In this document: in pieces, positions 24,685 through 34,130 of the stretch
Layout: each line of letters opens with the position of its first letter
How positions within the stretch are numbered: the stretch's first letter is position 1
From: Dysgonomonas sp. UBA7710
GTDB taxonomy: Bacteria > Bacteroidota > Bacteroidia > Bacteroidales > Dysgonomonadaceae
DNA length: 55,028 bases
NCBI RefSeq assembly: GCF_002482385.1
Contig: NZ_DLFW01000006.1
Location: 1 to 55,028, forward strand
Reading direction: 5' to 3'
Program-made: the position numbers and the translations under genes
Notes under the pieces: generated by a model
Database searches by the model: none
Told to the model about the DNA's origin: nothing
The model's input: the letters and a program-made list of their open reading frames with translations, nothing else

Positions 24685-25557
24685 TTATCCTACCTCAACA
24701 ACGAGAAATTTAGTCAGGCTCCAGAATCTCTTATAATCTGTCACTTTAATAACCACTTTACCGCTTGCATCTTTATCCAGTGTATAGCTGTCTTTCGGAT
24801 GGTCTGACAAAAGTTTAGCTTTCTTGTCATATACAGGGATACTTTTAGTATCACGTATATCAATCTTTATAAACTTACTTTTTTCAATACCTTCGTTCAG
24901 GATTTTGTTTGATGCAAGGAAGCCTCCGGTTACAACTTTAGCTTCTTTCAGTTCTTTTGAAGTACCAAACATATAATAAGCAGTATTTAATTCCTTGTCC
25001 TGCTCTTTGATCTTAGAAGCCTGTTCCGCTGTCTGGGTAGATAAGTTATCCACATTTTCTGTCAATGACTTCACATCAGTCTGCAATGAAGCAATCTGAG
25101 CATCGCGTGTAGCAAGAGACGATTGCAACTCGGATATTGTGTTTGCTCTTTCAGTCAATTCCGCATTCAGACGCTCGATAGTAGATTTCAAACCTGACAT
25201 CTGTCCCGAATTACTCTTCAGACGTTGGTTCAACTTATCGATATCCGCTTTATTCTTTTTCAGAATTTCGTTTATCATTTCAAAATTGTCTTTGACACGG
25301 GTTTTAGTGTCATTCGACATTTCACCTTTCGATTTGGATTCTATAGTCAGATATTTTTCGGCTTCCCTTATCTGTCTGAAATTTTCCTCCACATCGTTTA
25401 TCAGGCTGTTCATTTCAGCCAGTTCAGTATTTCCCTGAGCACTAACCTGCAACAAGGAGTCCCGTTGGGCCTGTAAAGCCTTATATTCATCCGAATTTTT
25501 TACGTTACATGACGCTAAAGCTAATAAACAAAAGCATCCTACAAATAATTTTTTCAT
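24685..25557 (-). CDS. Coiled-coil lipoprotein, unknown function
   Basis: 290 residues with lipobox LASC (Cys17), then a long heptad-rich coiled coil (about 25-190, with NTISELQSSLATRDAQIASL). The C-terminus is a compact beta-rich domain (about 195-290) containing KFIKIDIRDTKSIPVYDKKA and the closing FWSLTKFLVVEVG. It is likely anchored in the envelope with the rod spanning the periplasm. I do not recognise a named family beyond Bacteroidota hypothetical lipoproteins. The ATG at 25557 is preferred over a TTG two codons upstream. It follows rsmI by 40 nt and shares its terminator. Confidence 0.8.
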   Translation of the reverse strand: MKKLFVGCFCLLALASCNVKNSDEYKALQAQRDSLLQVSAQGNTELAEMNSLINDVEENFRQIREAEKYLTIESKSKGEMSNDTKTRVKDNFEMINEILKKNKADIDKLNQRLKSNSGQMSGLKSTIERLNAELTERANTISELQSSLATRDAQIASLQTDVKSLTENVDNLSTQTAEQASKIKEQDKELNTAYYMFGTSKELKEAKVVTGGFLASNKILNEGIEKSKFIKIDIRDTKSIPVYDKKAKLLSDHPKDSYTLDKDASGKVVIKVTDYKRFWSLTKFLVVEVG

Positions 25558-25597
25558 ATACAAATATTTAACTTGTTAGTTTTATTATCGAATTTAT

Positions 25598-26272
25598 TCA
25601 TCCATTTTTACCGGACAGGACTATAACAAACTCACCACGTGGTTCGTTCACCGAAAAGTGAGATATTAGTTCCGCCAATGTTCCACGGCATGTCTCCTCA
25701 TATACCTTCGATATCTCGCGGCAAGTAGCGGCATACCTGTCTTCTCCCATGTATTCGGCCAATTGGGTCAGCGTTTTTAATACCCTGTGGGGAGACTCGT
25801 AAAACACAATAGTACGGGTTTCCTCTGCCAGAATTTTCAGACGGGTCATACGTCCTTTCTTTTGTGGCAGAAATCCTTCGAAACAGAATCTGTCGCATGG
25901 GATGCCCGAAGATACCAGTGCCGGAACGAAAGCCGTGGCACCCGGCAAACATTCGACATCTATACCAGCCTTGACACATTCCCTCACAACCAGAAACCCC
26001 GGATCGGATATACCGGGCGTACCCGCGTCGGATACCAATGCAATATCTTCTCCTGCATTGAGTCTGTCCACGATATGTGAGACCGCTTTATGTTCGTTGA
26101 ATTTATGATAAGATTGCATTTTGTTCTGTATATCGAAATGCTTTAAGAGGATACCTGTAGTACGTGTATCTTCAGCCAGTATAAGCGCAGCGTCCTTCAG
26201 TAGTCGCACGGCTCTGAACGTCATATCCTCAAGATTGCCTACGGGTGTAGGTATGATGTATAACTTTCCCAT
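25598..26272 (-). CDS. rsmI: 16S rRNA (cytidine-1402-2'-O)-methyltransferase
   Basis: SAM-dependent methyltransferase of the tetrapyrrole-methylase fold that 2'-O-methylates C1402 in the ribosomal decoding site. The 224 residues show the signature run: YIIPTPVGNLEDMTFRAVR, LILAEDTRTTGILL, ALVSDAGTPGISDPG and CLPGATAFVPALVSSG. It is slightly shorter than the E. coli protein (286 aa) because the C-terminal accessory region is missing, which is common in Bacteroidota. A -7 box lies about 30 nt upstream of the ATG, and the lipoprotein gene follows in the same direction. Confidence 0.95.
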   Translation of the reverse strand: MGKLYIIPTPVGNLEDMTFRAVRLLKDAALILAEDTRTTGILLKHFDIQNKMQSYHKFNEHKAVSHIVDRLNAGEDIALVSDAGTPGISDPGFLVVRECVKAGIDVECLPGATAFVPALVSSGIPCDRFCFEGFLPQKKGRMTRLKILAEETRTIVFYESPHRVLKTLTQLAEYMGEDRYAATCREISKVYEETCRGTLAELISHFSVNEPRGEFVIVLSGKNG

Positions 26273-26303
26273 TTCCTTTCTTTCTATGCAAACTTACACG
26301 TTG

Positions 26304-26311
26304 CAAATATA
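26304..26311 (-). promoter_or_regulatory. Candidate -7 element for rsmI
   Basis: On the minus strand TATATTTG ends 32 nt before the rsmI ATG. No TTTG is found 19-21 nt upstream, so only the -7 half matches. Confidence 0.4.
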
Positions 26312-26543
26312 CGAAAAAAATAACCTACCATATATAAAACGTAAATTATGTGCATTTGTTATGAGTCTGTCTAAATTTTATTCGTTCAGATTTTCAGAAC
26401 TATTTTTAGAATGATTTTTTCTTTTTTGAAGTGCGAATAGCGGACTATTCAAGCTGAAAAAAGGGGAAAATCGGATAAAAAGAGACTGAAAATGAACGAA
26501 AATAGTATTATAACAAAGTATTCATATAAAATTGAAACAGGCT

Positions 26544-27332
26544 CTAAGTCCTTTCGATAATACATTTTTCTTCGATAGAAATACCAAAAAGGGCAAAATC
26601 ATATTTCACAGGATCTGTTGCATCCAGCAACCTGAGATTGCCGGTCAACTCCGATGCAGCCTGCCAATCCGGCTTCTCGCGATGCAGCAAGCCCAACTTG
26701 CGGGCAGTACGTTCCACATGCAGATCAAGCGGGCAAATCAAATCTTTGGGCTTAACTTTTTTCCATAATCCGAAGTCTACTCCATTATTATCGCTACGCA
26801 CCATCCAGCGCAAGTACATATTGAGACGCTTACATGCCGACTTACGGGCAGGTGAAGGTATATGCTTACGAGTACGCTGAGGGGCATCGGGGTGAGAGAA
26901 AAAATATGTTTCGAAATAGTTGAGCGCGGCTTCAACGGTCATATTTTCGTCCGGAAAGAATGCATCTTCAAAGCTATTATATTCAGAATAATGCCGCTTC
27001 ATAAAATGAATACAATATAACAAGTCGGTATCATTGAATGTGCGGTGCTTAAACTCCAATACTTTCTTCAGATCGGAATCTTTATGTTGCATAATAAATT
27101 CATAGGGGCTGTTATCCATTCGCTGAGCCAGCTCCCTGCATTTATTGATAATTGTTTTGCGTTGCCCCCAGGCAAATATGGATGCAAAAAATCCCATAAT
27201 CTCCTTATCCTGTTTCGACGTGAAGCTATGAGGAATGCAAACAGGGTCGTTAACTATAAATCCGGGAGTATTGTATTGCGCTACTTTTTTATCCAAGAAT
27301 TCTTTTAAATCAAGTATATGTATATCTTCCAC
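26544..27332 (-). CDS. TIGR02757 (DUF2400) family protein
   Basis: A 262-aa soluble protein of a Bacteroidota-wide family with unknown function. Landmarks: DPVCIPHSFTSKQDKEIMGF, FASIFAWGQRKTIINKC, RLNMYLRWMVRSDNNGVDFG, and ICPLDLHVERTARKLGL. The helical pattern and the LDLHVERTARKLGL element recall helix-hairpin-helix DNA glycosylase folds; that is my inference, and no catalytic Lys/Asp pair is evident. It is a single gene with its own -7 box (TATCTTTG, 27367-27360 on the minus strand). Confidence 0.85.
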   Translation of the reverse strand: MEDIHILDLKEFLDKKVAQYNTPGFIVNDPVCIPHSFTSKQDKEIMGFFASIFAWGQRKTIINKCRELAQRMDNSPYEFIMQHKDSDLKKVLEFKHRTFNDTDLLYCIHFMKRHYSEYNSFEDAFFPDENMTVEAALNYFETYFFSHPDAPQRTRKHIPSPARKSACKRLNMYLRWMVRSDNNGVDFGLWKKVKPKDLICPLDLHVERTARKLGLLHREKPDWQAASELTGNLRLLDATDPVKYDFALFGISIEEKCIIERT

Positions 27333-27359
27333 TTATTCTTTCCATTAAAATCAAGAGTG

Positions 27360-27367
27360 CAAAGATA
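27360..27367 (-). promoter_or_regulatory. Candidate -7 element for the TIGR02757 gene
   Basis: TATCTTTG on the minus strand, 28 nt before the start codon at 27332; no convincing -33 box. Confidence 0.4.
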
Positions 27368-27510
27368 CGTTTTTTCAGAAATATCGCATATTATTGAAAA
27401 TAATCGTATTCAGATGCTGATTTACATAAACAATAAAAAAAATAACGATCTACATCCTTATACAGTTAAAATAATCGCTCAAAAAAGCTGCTCATTCATC
27501 CAATAATAAT

Positions 27511-27518
27511 TAATTTTG
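27511..27518 (+). promoter_or_regulatory. Candidate -7 element for mscS
   Basis: TAATTTTG fits TAnnTTTG and lies 20 nt before the mscS ATG at 27539; no clear -33 box. Confidence 0.4.
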
Positions 27519-27538
27519 AACCAAAAATAAAAAAAGAT

Positions 27539-28402
27539 ATGCTACTAGACATTATTCCCGCAGATACGCTCAAAAATACAGAATTATCAGTATCTGCCAT
27601 AGACAATTTTCTTGACAAAATTTTCGATCATGCCGTAACTTTAGGTTTAAAACTTATTGCTGCCGCAGTTGTATTTATCATCGGACGATGGGTGATTAAA
27701 TGGCTGAGAAAATTTATTGACCGTTTTCTGGAAAGACGTCAGATTGAAGCCACTGTTAAAAGTTTTCTTGACAGTCTTGCTAATATTACACTACAGCTCA
27801 TTCTGTTCCTACTGATAGTGAATATACTGGGACTTTCTATGACATCCTTTGCCGCCATTCTCGCTGCCGTAGGTTTAGCTGTGGGTATGGCCATGAAAGA
27901 CAACCTGTCTAACTTTGCCGGAGGAGTTATGCTACTGATTAACAAACCGTTTAAGGTAGGAGACCGGATTGTAGCTCAAGGCATGGATGGTTCGGTACAA
28001 GCCATAGGTATTCTCTATACTATACTTCTGACCGGAGACAACCGCACCATTTATATACCTAACGGGCCTCTATCTACAGGTACTATAACCAACTACTCAG
28101 CTCAAAAGGAAAGGCGTATAGATATTACATTCACCTTGGGCTATGGCGCGGATGTAAATGATGTGAAATCTATCCTCCAATCCGTCATCAAGAATAACCC
28201 TTCAATAAAAAATACTCCCGAACCATTCATTGGCGTTACAATGCTGAATAATGGAACATTAGATGTTACAATACGGGTATGGGTAGATAGTGGAGATTAC
28301 GCTTCAGTAAATGTAGATCTGAACGAAAAAGTGTATGCCGCATTCCGTGAAAATAGCATTTATGGTCCGGCTGTTACAAGCATCAAAATGCTCAAAGATT
28401 AA
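27539..28402 (+). CDS. mscS: Small-conductance mechanosensitive channel
   Basis: 287 residues, the classic short MscS architecture. Three N-terminal transmembrane helices are followed by the pore-lining TM3 and beta domain; the family signature is SFAAILAAVGLAVGMAMKDN followed by LSNFAGGVMLLINKPFKVGD (about residues 100-140). The C-terminal alpha/beta vestibule ends at SIKMLKD. It opens under membrane tension to release solutes during hypo-osmotic shock. It is a single gene divergent from the TIGR02757 gene. Confidence 0.94.
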   Translation: MLLDIIPADTLKNTELSVSAIDNFLDKIFDHAVTLGLKLIAAAVVFIIGRWVIKWLRKFIDRFLERRQIEATVKSFLDSLANITLQLILFLLIVNILGLSMTSFAAILAAVGLAVGMAMKDNLSNFAGGVMLLINKPFKVGDRIVAQGMDGSVQAIGILYTILLTGDNRTIYIPNGPLSTGTITNYSAQKERRIDITFTLGYGADVNDVKSILQSVIKNNPSIKNTPEPFIGVTMLNNGTLDVTIRVWVDSGDYASVNVDLNEKVYAAFRENSIYGPAVTSIKMLKD

Positions 28403-28471
28403 AAAATATTAAAACTCTTCTTTATATCTATAAATAGCATATAGACATTTTCTATTCAAGAAGAAAAGAGG

Positions 28472-28479
28472 TAGTTTTG
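28472..28479 (+). promoter_or_regulatory. Candidate -7 element for the OmpA/TPR lipoprotein
   Basis: TAGTTTTG matches TAnnTTTG. The ATG at 28536 is 57 nt further, leaving a leader of about 50 nt. No -33 TTTG is visible. Confidence 0.4.
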
Positions 28480-28535
28480 TAGCAGGTAAGAAATGTCTAT
28501 ATATTATATAATAAATCAATAATTTTTTAAAAGCT

Positions 28536-30236
28536 ATGAAAAGGCAGAAATTAAAGCTATTATTTTCATTAATTGCTCTGGTTGCGATATTAGGAACATC
28601 TTGTAGCAAAAAGACAATGACCCCGTTAGCAAATTCTCTATTCACTACTAACCCTTCTCCACTCGAATTAGTGGGCACAAAAGTACCGGTGACAATCAAC
28701 GGACGTTTCCCTGCCAAATGGTTCGAAAAAAGTACTTCTGTAGTTGTTACCCCTGTATTGAAATACAGTGGTGGCGAAGCTCTGGGCACTTCTTACACTT
28801 ATCAGGGCGAAAAAGTTGCAGGAAACGGAACTGTTGTTAATTTCGAGAGTGGGAGCGCCATAACCCTACGGTCAGAATTTGACTACACTCCGGCAATGAA
28901 GAAATCGGAATTATATTTAAGATTCGACTTCACCAGAAACGGAAAAACCGTAGCAGGTTTCCCTGATGTAAAAATAGCTGACGGCGTAGTTTCTACTCAG
29001 GCCCTTGCCAGTGCAGCGACAACTACTCCGGCTGTAGCACCTGACGCTTTCCAGCGTATCATCAAAGAGGCATATGATGCAGATATCATGTTCCTTATTC
29101 AACAAGCCGAATTGCGTTCAAGCGAACTGAATTCCACAAATCTTGCTGCATGGAAAGATTTGGTTAAAGAGGCTGATTCTAATGACCGGAAAAACATAAA
29201 TGTAGAAGTATCTGCTTATGCTTCCCCCGACGGAGGATATGAACTGAACGAAAAACTTGCTGAAAAACGTGAGAAAAACACGACAGATTATCTGTCTAAA
29301 GAATTTAAGAAAAAGAACATAGATACCGAAATCAATGCAAAATATACCGCTCAGGACTGGGAAGGTTTCCAAAAATTGGTTCAGGCATCAAGTCTTCAGG
29401 ATAAAGATATCGTATTGAGAGTTCTTTCCATGTATCCTGATACTGAAACAAGGGAAAAAGAAATCAAAAACATCTCGGCTGTATATTCTGATTTAGCAGA
29501 AACAATACTACCTAAACTTCGTCGTTCGCGTCTGATTGCAAATGTAGAAGTTATCGGTAAGACTGATGAAGAATTGAAGAACGCTGCTAATTCCGACCTT
29601 ACCGGCCTTTCTGTAGAAGAGCTTCTATACGCTGCCAATCTGAACGGAACTTCTAAAGAGAAAATCTACACTTATGTTACCCAGAAATTCCCGAACGATT
29701 ACCGCGGATGGAATAACTTAGGTGCTTATTACTATACAACCGGACAGGACAGTAAAGCTGTACAGGCATTCAACAAAGCGGCACAGGTATCGGCAAAAGC
29801 TCCTGAAGCTAATATGAATCAGGCTTTGCTTTCTCTGGCTGATGGCAACACCGCTAAAGCAGAACAACTGCTGGGTAATGCATCCGGAGCTAATACTTTG
29901 GGTGAAGCGCTTGGATTGTTATACATACAGAAAGGTGATTACAACAGAGCTGTACAGTCATTCGGCGATGCAAAAACAAACAATGCCGCTCTTGCTCAGG
30001 TATTAACCAAGAACTACAACAAAGCTCAACAGACATTGGATGCTGTAGCAAATAAAGATGCTACAACATATTACCTGTCGGCTATCGTTGCAGCCAGAAC
30101 AAATAATACATCAGGTGTTGTTGGCAACTTGCGCTCGGCATTAGATAAAGGATTCTCAACTTCTGATGTTCTTAATGATATCGAGTTTGCTAAATTCCTT
30201 ACAAATTCCGATGTGAAAAATCTGTTGATAAGATAA
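28536..30236 (+). CDS. Lipoprotein with OmpA-like and TPR domains
   Basis: 566 residues with a lipoprotein signal (GTSC, near residue 23). An N-terminal beta-rich domain (about 25-150) carries KVPVTINGRFPAKWFEKS. An OmpA-like peptidoglycan-association segment follows (about 200-270): VEVSAYASPDGGYELNEKLA and KREKNTTDYLSKEF. The last 220 residues are TPR units (for example YRGWNNLGAYYYTTGQDSKA). It is likely an outer-membrane lipoprotein that contacts the wall and scaffolds other proteins. It recalls PorE/PorW-like T9SS accessory proteins in design only. A 15-bp terminator follows the gene. Confidence 0.83.
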   Translation: MKRQKLKLLFSLIALVAILGTSCSKKTMTPLANSLFTTNPSPLELVGTKVPVTINGRFPAKWFEKSTSVVVTPVLKYSGGEALGTSYTYQGEKVAGNGTVVNFESGSAITLRSEFDYTPAMKKSELYLRFDFTRNGKTVAGFPDVKIADGVVSTQALASAATTTPAVAPDAFQRIIKEAYDADIMFLIQQAELRSSELNSTNLAAWKDLVKEADSNDRKNINVEVSAYASPDGGYELNEKLAEKREKNTTDYLSKEFKKKNIDTEINAKYTAQDWEGFQKLVQASSLQDKDIVLRVLSMYPDTETREKEIKNISAVYSDLAETILPKLRRSRLIANVEVIGKTDEELKNAANSDLTGLSVEELLYAANLNGTSKEKIYTYVTQKFPNDYRGWNNLGAYYYTTGQDSKAVQAFNKAAQVSAKAPEANMNQALLSLADGNTAKAEQLLGNASGANTLGEALGLLYIQKGDYNRAVQSFGDAKTNNAALAQVLTKNYNKAQQTLDAVANKDATTYYLSAIVAARTNNTSGVVGNLRSALDKGFSTSDVLNDIEFAKFLTNSDVKNLLIR

Positions 30237-30260
30237 GCATTAACAGATTTTCGAAATATA

Positions 30261-30297
30261 AAAATAGCAGCAGGAAAAATCCTGCTGCTATTTTTTT
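30261..30297 (+). terminator. Strong terminator after the OmpA/TPR gene
   Basis: AAAATAGCAGCAGGA (30261-30275) pairs perfectly with TCCTGCTGCTATTTT (30280-30294) over an AAAA loop and continues into further Ts. Confidence 0.92.
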
Positions 30298-30341
30298 GTT
30301 CATAACCGGATTATATGAGATAATTGGTTTGCTCTACAAAT

Positions 30342-30371
30342 AAAAAAGCCGGAGAATAATACTCCGGCTTT
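30342..30371 (-). terminator. Terminator of the korAB operon
   Basis: AAAGCCGGAG (30345-30354) pairs perfectly with CTCCGGCTTT (30362-30371); the minus strand ends in a six-T run. It lies 26 nt beyond the korB stop. Confidence 0.9.
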
Positions 30372-30396
30372 CAAAATTATCTCGAATATCTTAGAC

Positions 30397-31428
30397 TTAT
30401 TTTACTTCCCACACATCCTTAGCCATCAGGTAATCCCTTAACTTACGCACAGGATTCTTCGCTTGCACATCCTTAATCTGATCTGCCACTCCCTGATCGT
30501 ATGTAGGCCCTTCTACATCGCGGATAACACCTAAAGCCAAAGGCAGTCCGTTTTCAGGAGACATCAGACCCAATTTCATATGCAAAGTATCATCCTGCAT
30601 TGTAGCATCATGAACAAGGACATCATCTATTGTAAATCCGTTTTGTCCGATAATCACATCTTTGATCTGCCATCCGTCCATAACAAGACCTTTATCTTTA
30701 TTGGCTCCGAACAGCATTTTCTCCCCATGCTTAAGCAATATTGTACGTTCGGCCCTCCATGCTTTATCTACAATATTGTCGTGGATAGCGTCGTTAAATA
30801 TCACACAATTCTGGAGGATTTCCACAACAGACGTACCTTTATGCCGTGCCGCATGTGTCAAAATCTCGGTAGTATTTGCCAGATCGACGTCGATACAACG
30901 GGCGAAAAAGGTTCCGCGAGCGCCTAAAGCCAGCTCAACAGGATGGAACGGATCTTCGACTGTACCATACGGAGAAGATTTTGAAACAAATCCCCGGTCG
31001 GATGTCGGGGAAAATTGCCCTTTCGTTAACCCGTATATTTTATTGTTCAATAACAGAATATTTATATCCACATTACGGCGAACCGCGTGAATAAAATGGT
31101 TACCGCCGATTGCCAGGCAATCGCCGTCGCCTGTAGCCAGCCATACAGATAATTCAGGTTTTGCAGTCTTCACTCCTGTAGCCACGGCAGCCCCACGTCC
31201 ATGAATAGTATGGAAACCATATGTATTCATATAATAAGGCAGACGTGAAGAACAACCGATACCTGAAACCACAGCCGTCATATGCGGCAGTATATCCAGT
31301 TCGGCCATTGCTTTATATAAACAGTTGAGAAGAGCATGGTCTCCGCACCCCGGACACCAGCGTACATACTGATCGCTTTTATAATCTTTGGCCTGATGAG
31401 ATGAGGCCATTTTCACATTTACATCCAT
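30397..31428 (-). CDS. korB: 2-oxoacid:ferredoxin oxidoreductase, beta subunit
   Basis: The thiamine-diphosphate-binding subunit of a 2-oxoglutarate (or related 2-oxoacid):ferredoxin oxidoreductase, which decarboxylates the oxoacid to its CoA ester with reduction of ferredoxin. It has 343 residues: RWCPGCGDHALL near the start (cluster or TPP-proximal Cys pair) and the TPP/Mg motif GDGDCLAIGGNHF ending in NNKIYGLTKGQ. The substrate is inferred from family usage in Bacteroidales; pyruvate or branched-chain oxoacids are alternatives. It lies 4 nt after korA. Confidence 0.93.
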   Translation of the reverse strand: MDVNVKMASSHQAKDYKSDQYVRWCPGCGDHALLNCLYKAMAELDILPHMTAVVSGIGCSSRLPYYMNTYGFHTIHGRGAAVATGVKTAKPELSVWLATGDGDCLAIGGNHFIHAVRRNVDINILLLNNKIYGLTKGQFSPTSDRGFVSKSSPYGTVEDPFHPVELALGARGTFFARCIDVDLANTTEILTHAARHKGTSVVEILQNCVIFNDAIHDNIVDKAWRAERTILLKHGEKMLFGANKDKGLVMDGWQIKDVIIGQNGFTIDDVLVHDATMQDDTLHMKLGLMSPENGLPLALGVIRDVEGPTYDQGVADQIKDVQAKNPVRKLRDYLMAKDVWEVK

Positions 31429-31432
31429 AGTT

Positions 31433-33280
31433 TTACTCTCCTAATTTCTTGGTGAATGCTTCTATCAGGTCGGATACAGCAAAAGGCTGCCCTTCAACCT
31501 TATTGTAACGGGATATTTGCAATCCCTCTATTTTTTCCTGCAAATAGCCGGCAAACTGGCCATTATTTTGTTCTGCAACAATAATTTTCTTAAACTTATT
31601 AAGTACTGCAGCTGTATTTTTCGGCAACGGGCTAATAAAACGGAAATGAGCCAAAGCTACTTTCTGCCCGGCGTCATTCATTTTCTCCACAGCTTCGCGA
31701 AGGTGTCCGTATGTACCGCCCCAACCCACAACGAGCAAGTCGGCATCTTCTCCACCGATTAATTCCAACTGCGGGATAAAATCAGCAATCTTATCAACTT
31801 TAGCCTGACGCACGTTCACCATTTTCTGATGATTAGCCGCATCTGTAGATATGGCTCCCGTGGTATAATCTTTTTCGAGCCCTCCTATACGGTGTGTATA
31901 ACCTTCAAGACCAGCCTCGGCCCAATAACGTACCATTGTTTCATCGTCACGTAATGCGCTGCGCCATTCATTGCCCTTATATTGGCTTACATCGTGCGGC
32001 ACTATAGACGGATACTTATCCAAATCAGGTATACGCCATGCGGATGAACCATTGGCGATATAACCGTCGGTAAGTAATATAACCGGAGTTATATGCTCCA
32101 ATGCAATTTTAGATGCCCAGTATGCCATATCGAAACAGTCTGTCGGGCTGGCAGCCGCCATAACAACAATTGGGCTTTCGCCATTACGTCCATACAGAGC
32201 CTGGCGAAGGTCGGTTTGTTCTGTTTTGGTCGGCAAACCTGTCGACGGGCCTCCGCGCTGAACATCCACAACAACAAGAGGCAATTCTGCCATTACGGCA
32301 AGACCTATAGCTTCTCCCTTCAGCGCCAGACCGGGACCGGAAGTTGAGGTAGCGGCAAGGCTTCCGGCAAAACTTGCCCCGATAGCCGTACACACTCCTG
32401 CTATTTCATCTTCGACCTGAATGGCCTTAACTCCTAACTGTTTAAATTTAACGAGCTCATGCAATATGTCAGTAGCGGGTGTAATCGGATATGAGCCTAA
32501 GAAAAGCGGCTTACCTGAATTTTCTGAAGCGGCAATCAGCCCGTAAGCAGTAGCTGTATTACCATTTACATCCAGATAATAACCCTTATCCACATTTACA
32601 GTTTCTACACGATATGATGATATGGTAGTGTCAGTATTCTGTCCATAATTAAAACCATCGGCCAATACTTTCAGATTTGCTTCCACCAATACGGGTTTCT
32701 TTGCAAATTTAGCCGAAAGCATATGGTTAGCAACATCGAGAGGTCGGTTAAACAACCAGCAAACCAAACCTAAGGCAAACATATTTTTACTACGGATACG
32801 CGATTTCATATCCATTTCCATTCCTTCCAGACTACTTTTAGTCAATGAAGTAACAGGAACTGAGATTATTTGCTGAGTGGTAAGTCCCAACTCTACAAAA
32901 GGATCTTCTGTGGCAAACTGTGCCTTCTCCATATCTCTTTTCGAGAAAGAGTCCGTATCAATAATAATAACGGAATCTTTTTTCAGAAAATTGGCATTTA
33001 CTTTCAATGCTGCCGGATTCATCGCAACTAATACATCCGCCTTATCTCCGGAATTGTAAATCTGGTTTCCTAAATGTACCTGAAATCCGGAAACCCCGGA
33101 AAGAGTACCTTGAGGAGCTCTGATTTCTGCCGGAAAATCAGGGAAGGTGGAGATTTGATTCCCAAAGATTGCTGAAAGGTTTGAGAAGATGGTTCCGGTT
33201 AACTGCATGCCATCCCCCGAATCACCTGAAAAACGTATGACTATGTCCTTTACGTCCTTAATTTTTACTGTGTTTTGCAT
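31433..33280 (-). CDS. korA: 2-oxoacid:acceptor oxidoreductase, fused gamma-alpha subunit
   Basis: 615 residues. The N-terminal gamma domain (about 1-190) begins IVIRFSGDSGDGMQLTG. The alpha domain follows, with LGSYPITPATDILHELVKFK and the conserved QVEDEIAGVCTAIGASFAG. This gamma-alpha fusion is the normal arrangement in Bacteroidota KorA. It is the first gene of a two-gene operon with korB. Role: anaerobic oxidative decarboxylation of 2-oxoglutarate, or reductive carboxylation, linked to ferredoxin in the cytoplasm. The fumC gene nearby fits a partial TCA branch but is in another transcript. Confidence 0.93.
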   Translation of the reverse strand: MQNTVKIKDVKDIVIRFSGDSGDGMQLTGTIFSNLSAIFGNQISTFPDFPAEIRAPQGTLSGVSGFQVHLGNQIYNSGDKADVLVAMNPAALKVNANFLKKDSVIIIDTDSFSKRDMEKAQFATEDPFVELGLTTQQIISVPVTSLTKSSLEGMEMDMKSRIRSKNMFALGLVCWLFNRPLDVANHMLSAKFAKKPVLVEANLKVLADGFNYGQNTDTTISSYRVETVNVDKGYYLDVNGNTATAYGLIAASENSGKPLFLGSYPITPATDILHELVKFKQLGVKAIQVEDEIAGVCTAIGASFAGSLAATSTSGPGLALKGEAIGLAVMAELPLVVVDVQRGGPSTGLPTKTEQTDLRQALYGRNGESPIVVMAAASPTDCFDMAYWASKIALEHITPVILLTDGYIANGSSAWRIPDLDKYPSIVPHDVSQYKGNEWRSALRDDETMVRYWAEAGLEGYTHRIGGLEKDYTTGAISTDAANHQKMVNVRQAKVDKIADFIPQLELIGGEDADLLVVGWGGTYGHLREAVEKMNDAGQKVALAHFRFISPLPKNTAAVLNKFKKIIVAEQNNGQFAGYLQEKIEGLQISRYNKVEGQPFAVSDLIEAFTKKLGE

Positions 33281-33649
33281 TACTAATTCTATAAATAACA
33301 GATAGTATATTAAATCATGAACAAAGGAAAAAAGTATTAATGAATAAACAAACTAAATTGAGTAAAAAAATGCCAAAATAACACTTTTTACTTCGGGTTA
33401 CATAGTTTCGTTAAAAAGAACTCAAGCATTTTTCTTCAATTATTGATTGAGTCCTTATCTTTTAATTAAAAAGCATGAATCAATGAAGAAATATGACGAA
33501 GAATTATCTGATAAAATATTTTATCAACGTATTGGTAAAACCCGTCTATACCGAATAGATTATTTTGATACAAGACCTTTCTTTATAGATAAAACTGGAT
33601 AATCAGAAAAAGTATAGGTATATTTGGGTTCACTTTAAATAAATCCAAT
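33281..33649. other. Intergenic region between korA and a small membrane protein gene
   Basis: About 370 nt, AT-rich. It contains the korA upstream region on the minus strand, a doubtful 39-codon ORF (33483-33602), and a -7-like TATATTTG at 33619-33626 on the plus strand, 24 nt before the ATG at 33650. Confidence 0.5.
33483..33602 (+). CDS. Possible small ORF, 39 codons
   Basis: ATG at 33483, TAA at 33600-33602. The product is charged and aromatic-rich (MKKYDEELSDKIFYQRIGKT at the start, then RLYRIDYFDTRPFF). It matches nothing I know. No promoter is visible upstream. It could be a genuine small protein, a remnant, or chance. Confidence 0.2.
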   Translation: MKKYDEELSDKIFYQRIGKTRLYRIDYFDTRPFFIDKTG

Positions 33650-34009
33650 ATGATATATGCTATTATTTTGATAATCTTCGGATTAATATCTTTCCTATTC
33701 AACAAATATCCCATTGTGAAAAAAATGGCTTTATGGCAGGCCTGTATTGCGCCATTAATTATCATTTGGGGTGTTGCAGGTATCGTAATACTAAGTACAA
33801 TCCGATACAGTGTTATTCAGGAAAATGCCATTTACTGGTTCTTTCTTATTTGCGGCAGTGCAATAGAAATACTAATTGGCTTATTATTTATTTACAGATA
33901 TCTGAAAATAAGAAGATATGAGGATTCTGATAAAAAGTTTTTCCAATATCAGAATGCCCTGGGAATAATTGCAGTATTGGTAGGTATTGCAACAATCATA
34001 GCTATATAA
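33650..34009 (+). CDS. Four-helix membrane protein, unknown function
   Basis: 119 residues with four hydrophobic segments (about 2-17, 27-49, 62-82, 101-119) and a basic loop YRYLKIRRYEDSDKK between helices three and four. I do not recognise the family; it resembles small DUF-type Bacteroidota inner-membrane proteins. A -7 box TATATTTG lies just upstream at 33619-33626. The fumC gene follows 121 nt later and could be read through. Confidence 0.6.
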   Translation: MIYAIILIIFGLISFLFNKYPIVKKMALWQACIAPLIIIWGVAGIVILSTIRYSVIQENAIYWFFLICGSAIEILIGLLFIYRYLKIRRYEDSDKKFFQYQNALGIIAVLVGIATIIAI

Positions 34010-34130
34010 AGCTGTTATATTAAATCTCTGCCTCCTGATAATTCTTTGTATCTAAATTTAATACAATAGATTTTGACTTTTATCATAATTATTCCGAACT
34101 TCATACCAATAAATTAAATATACAAAAAAT

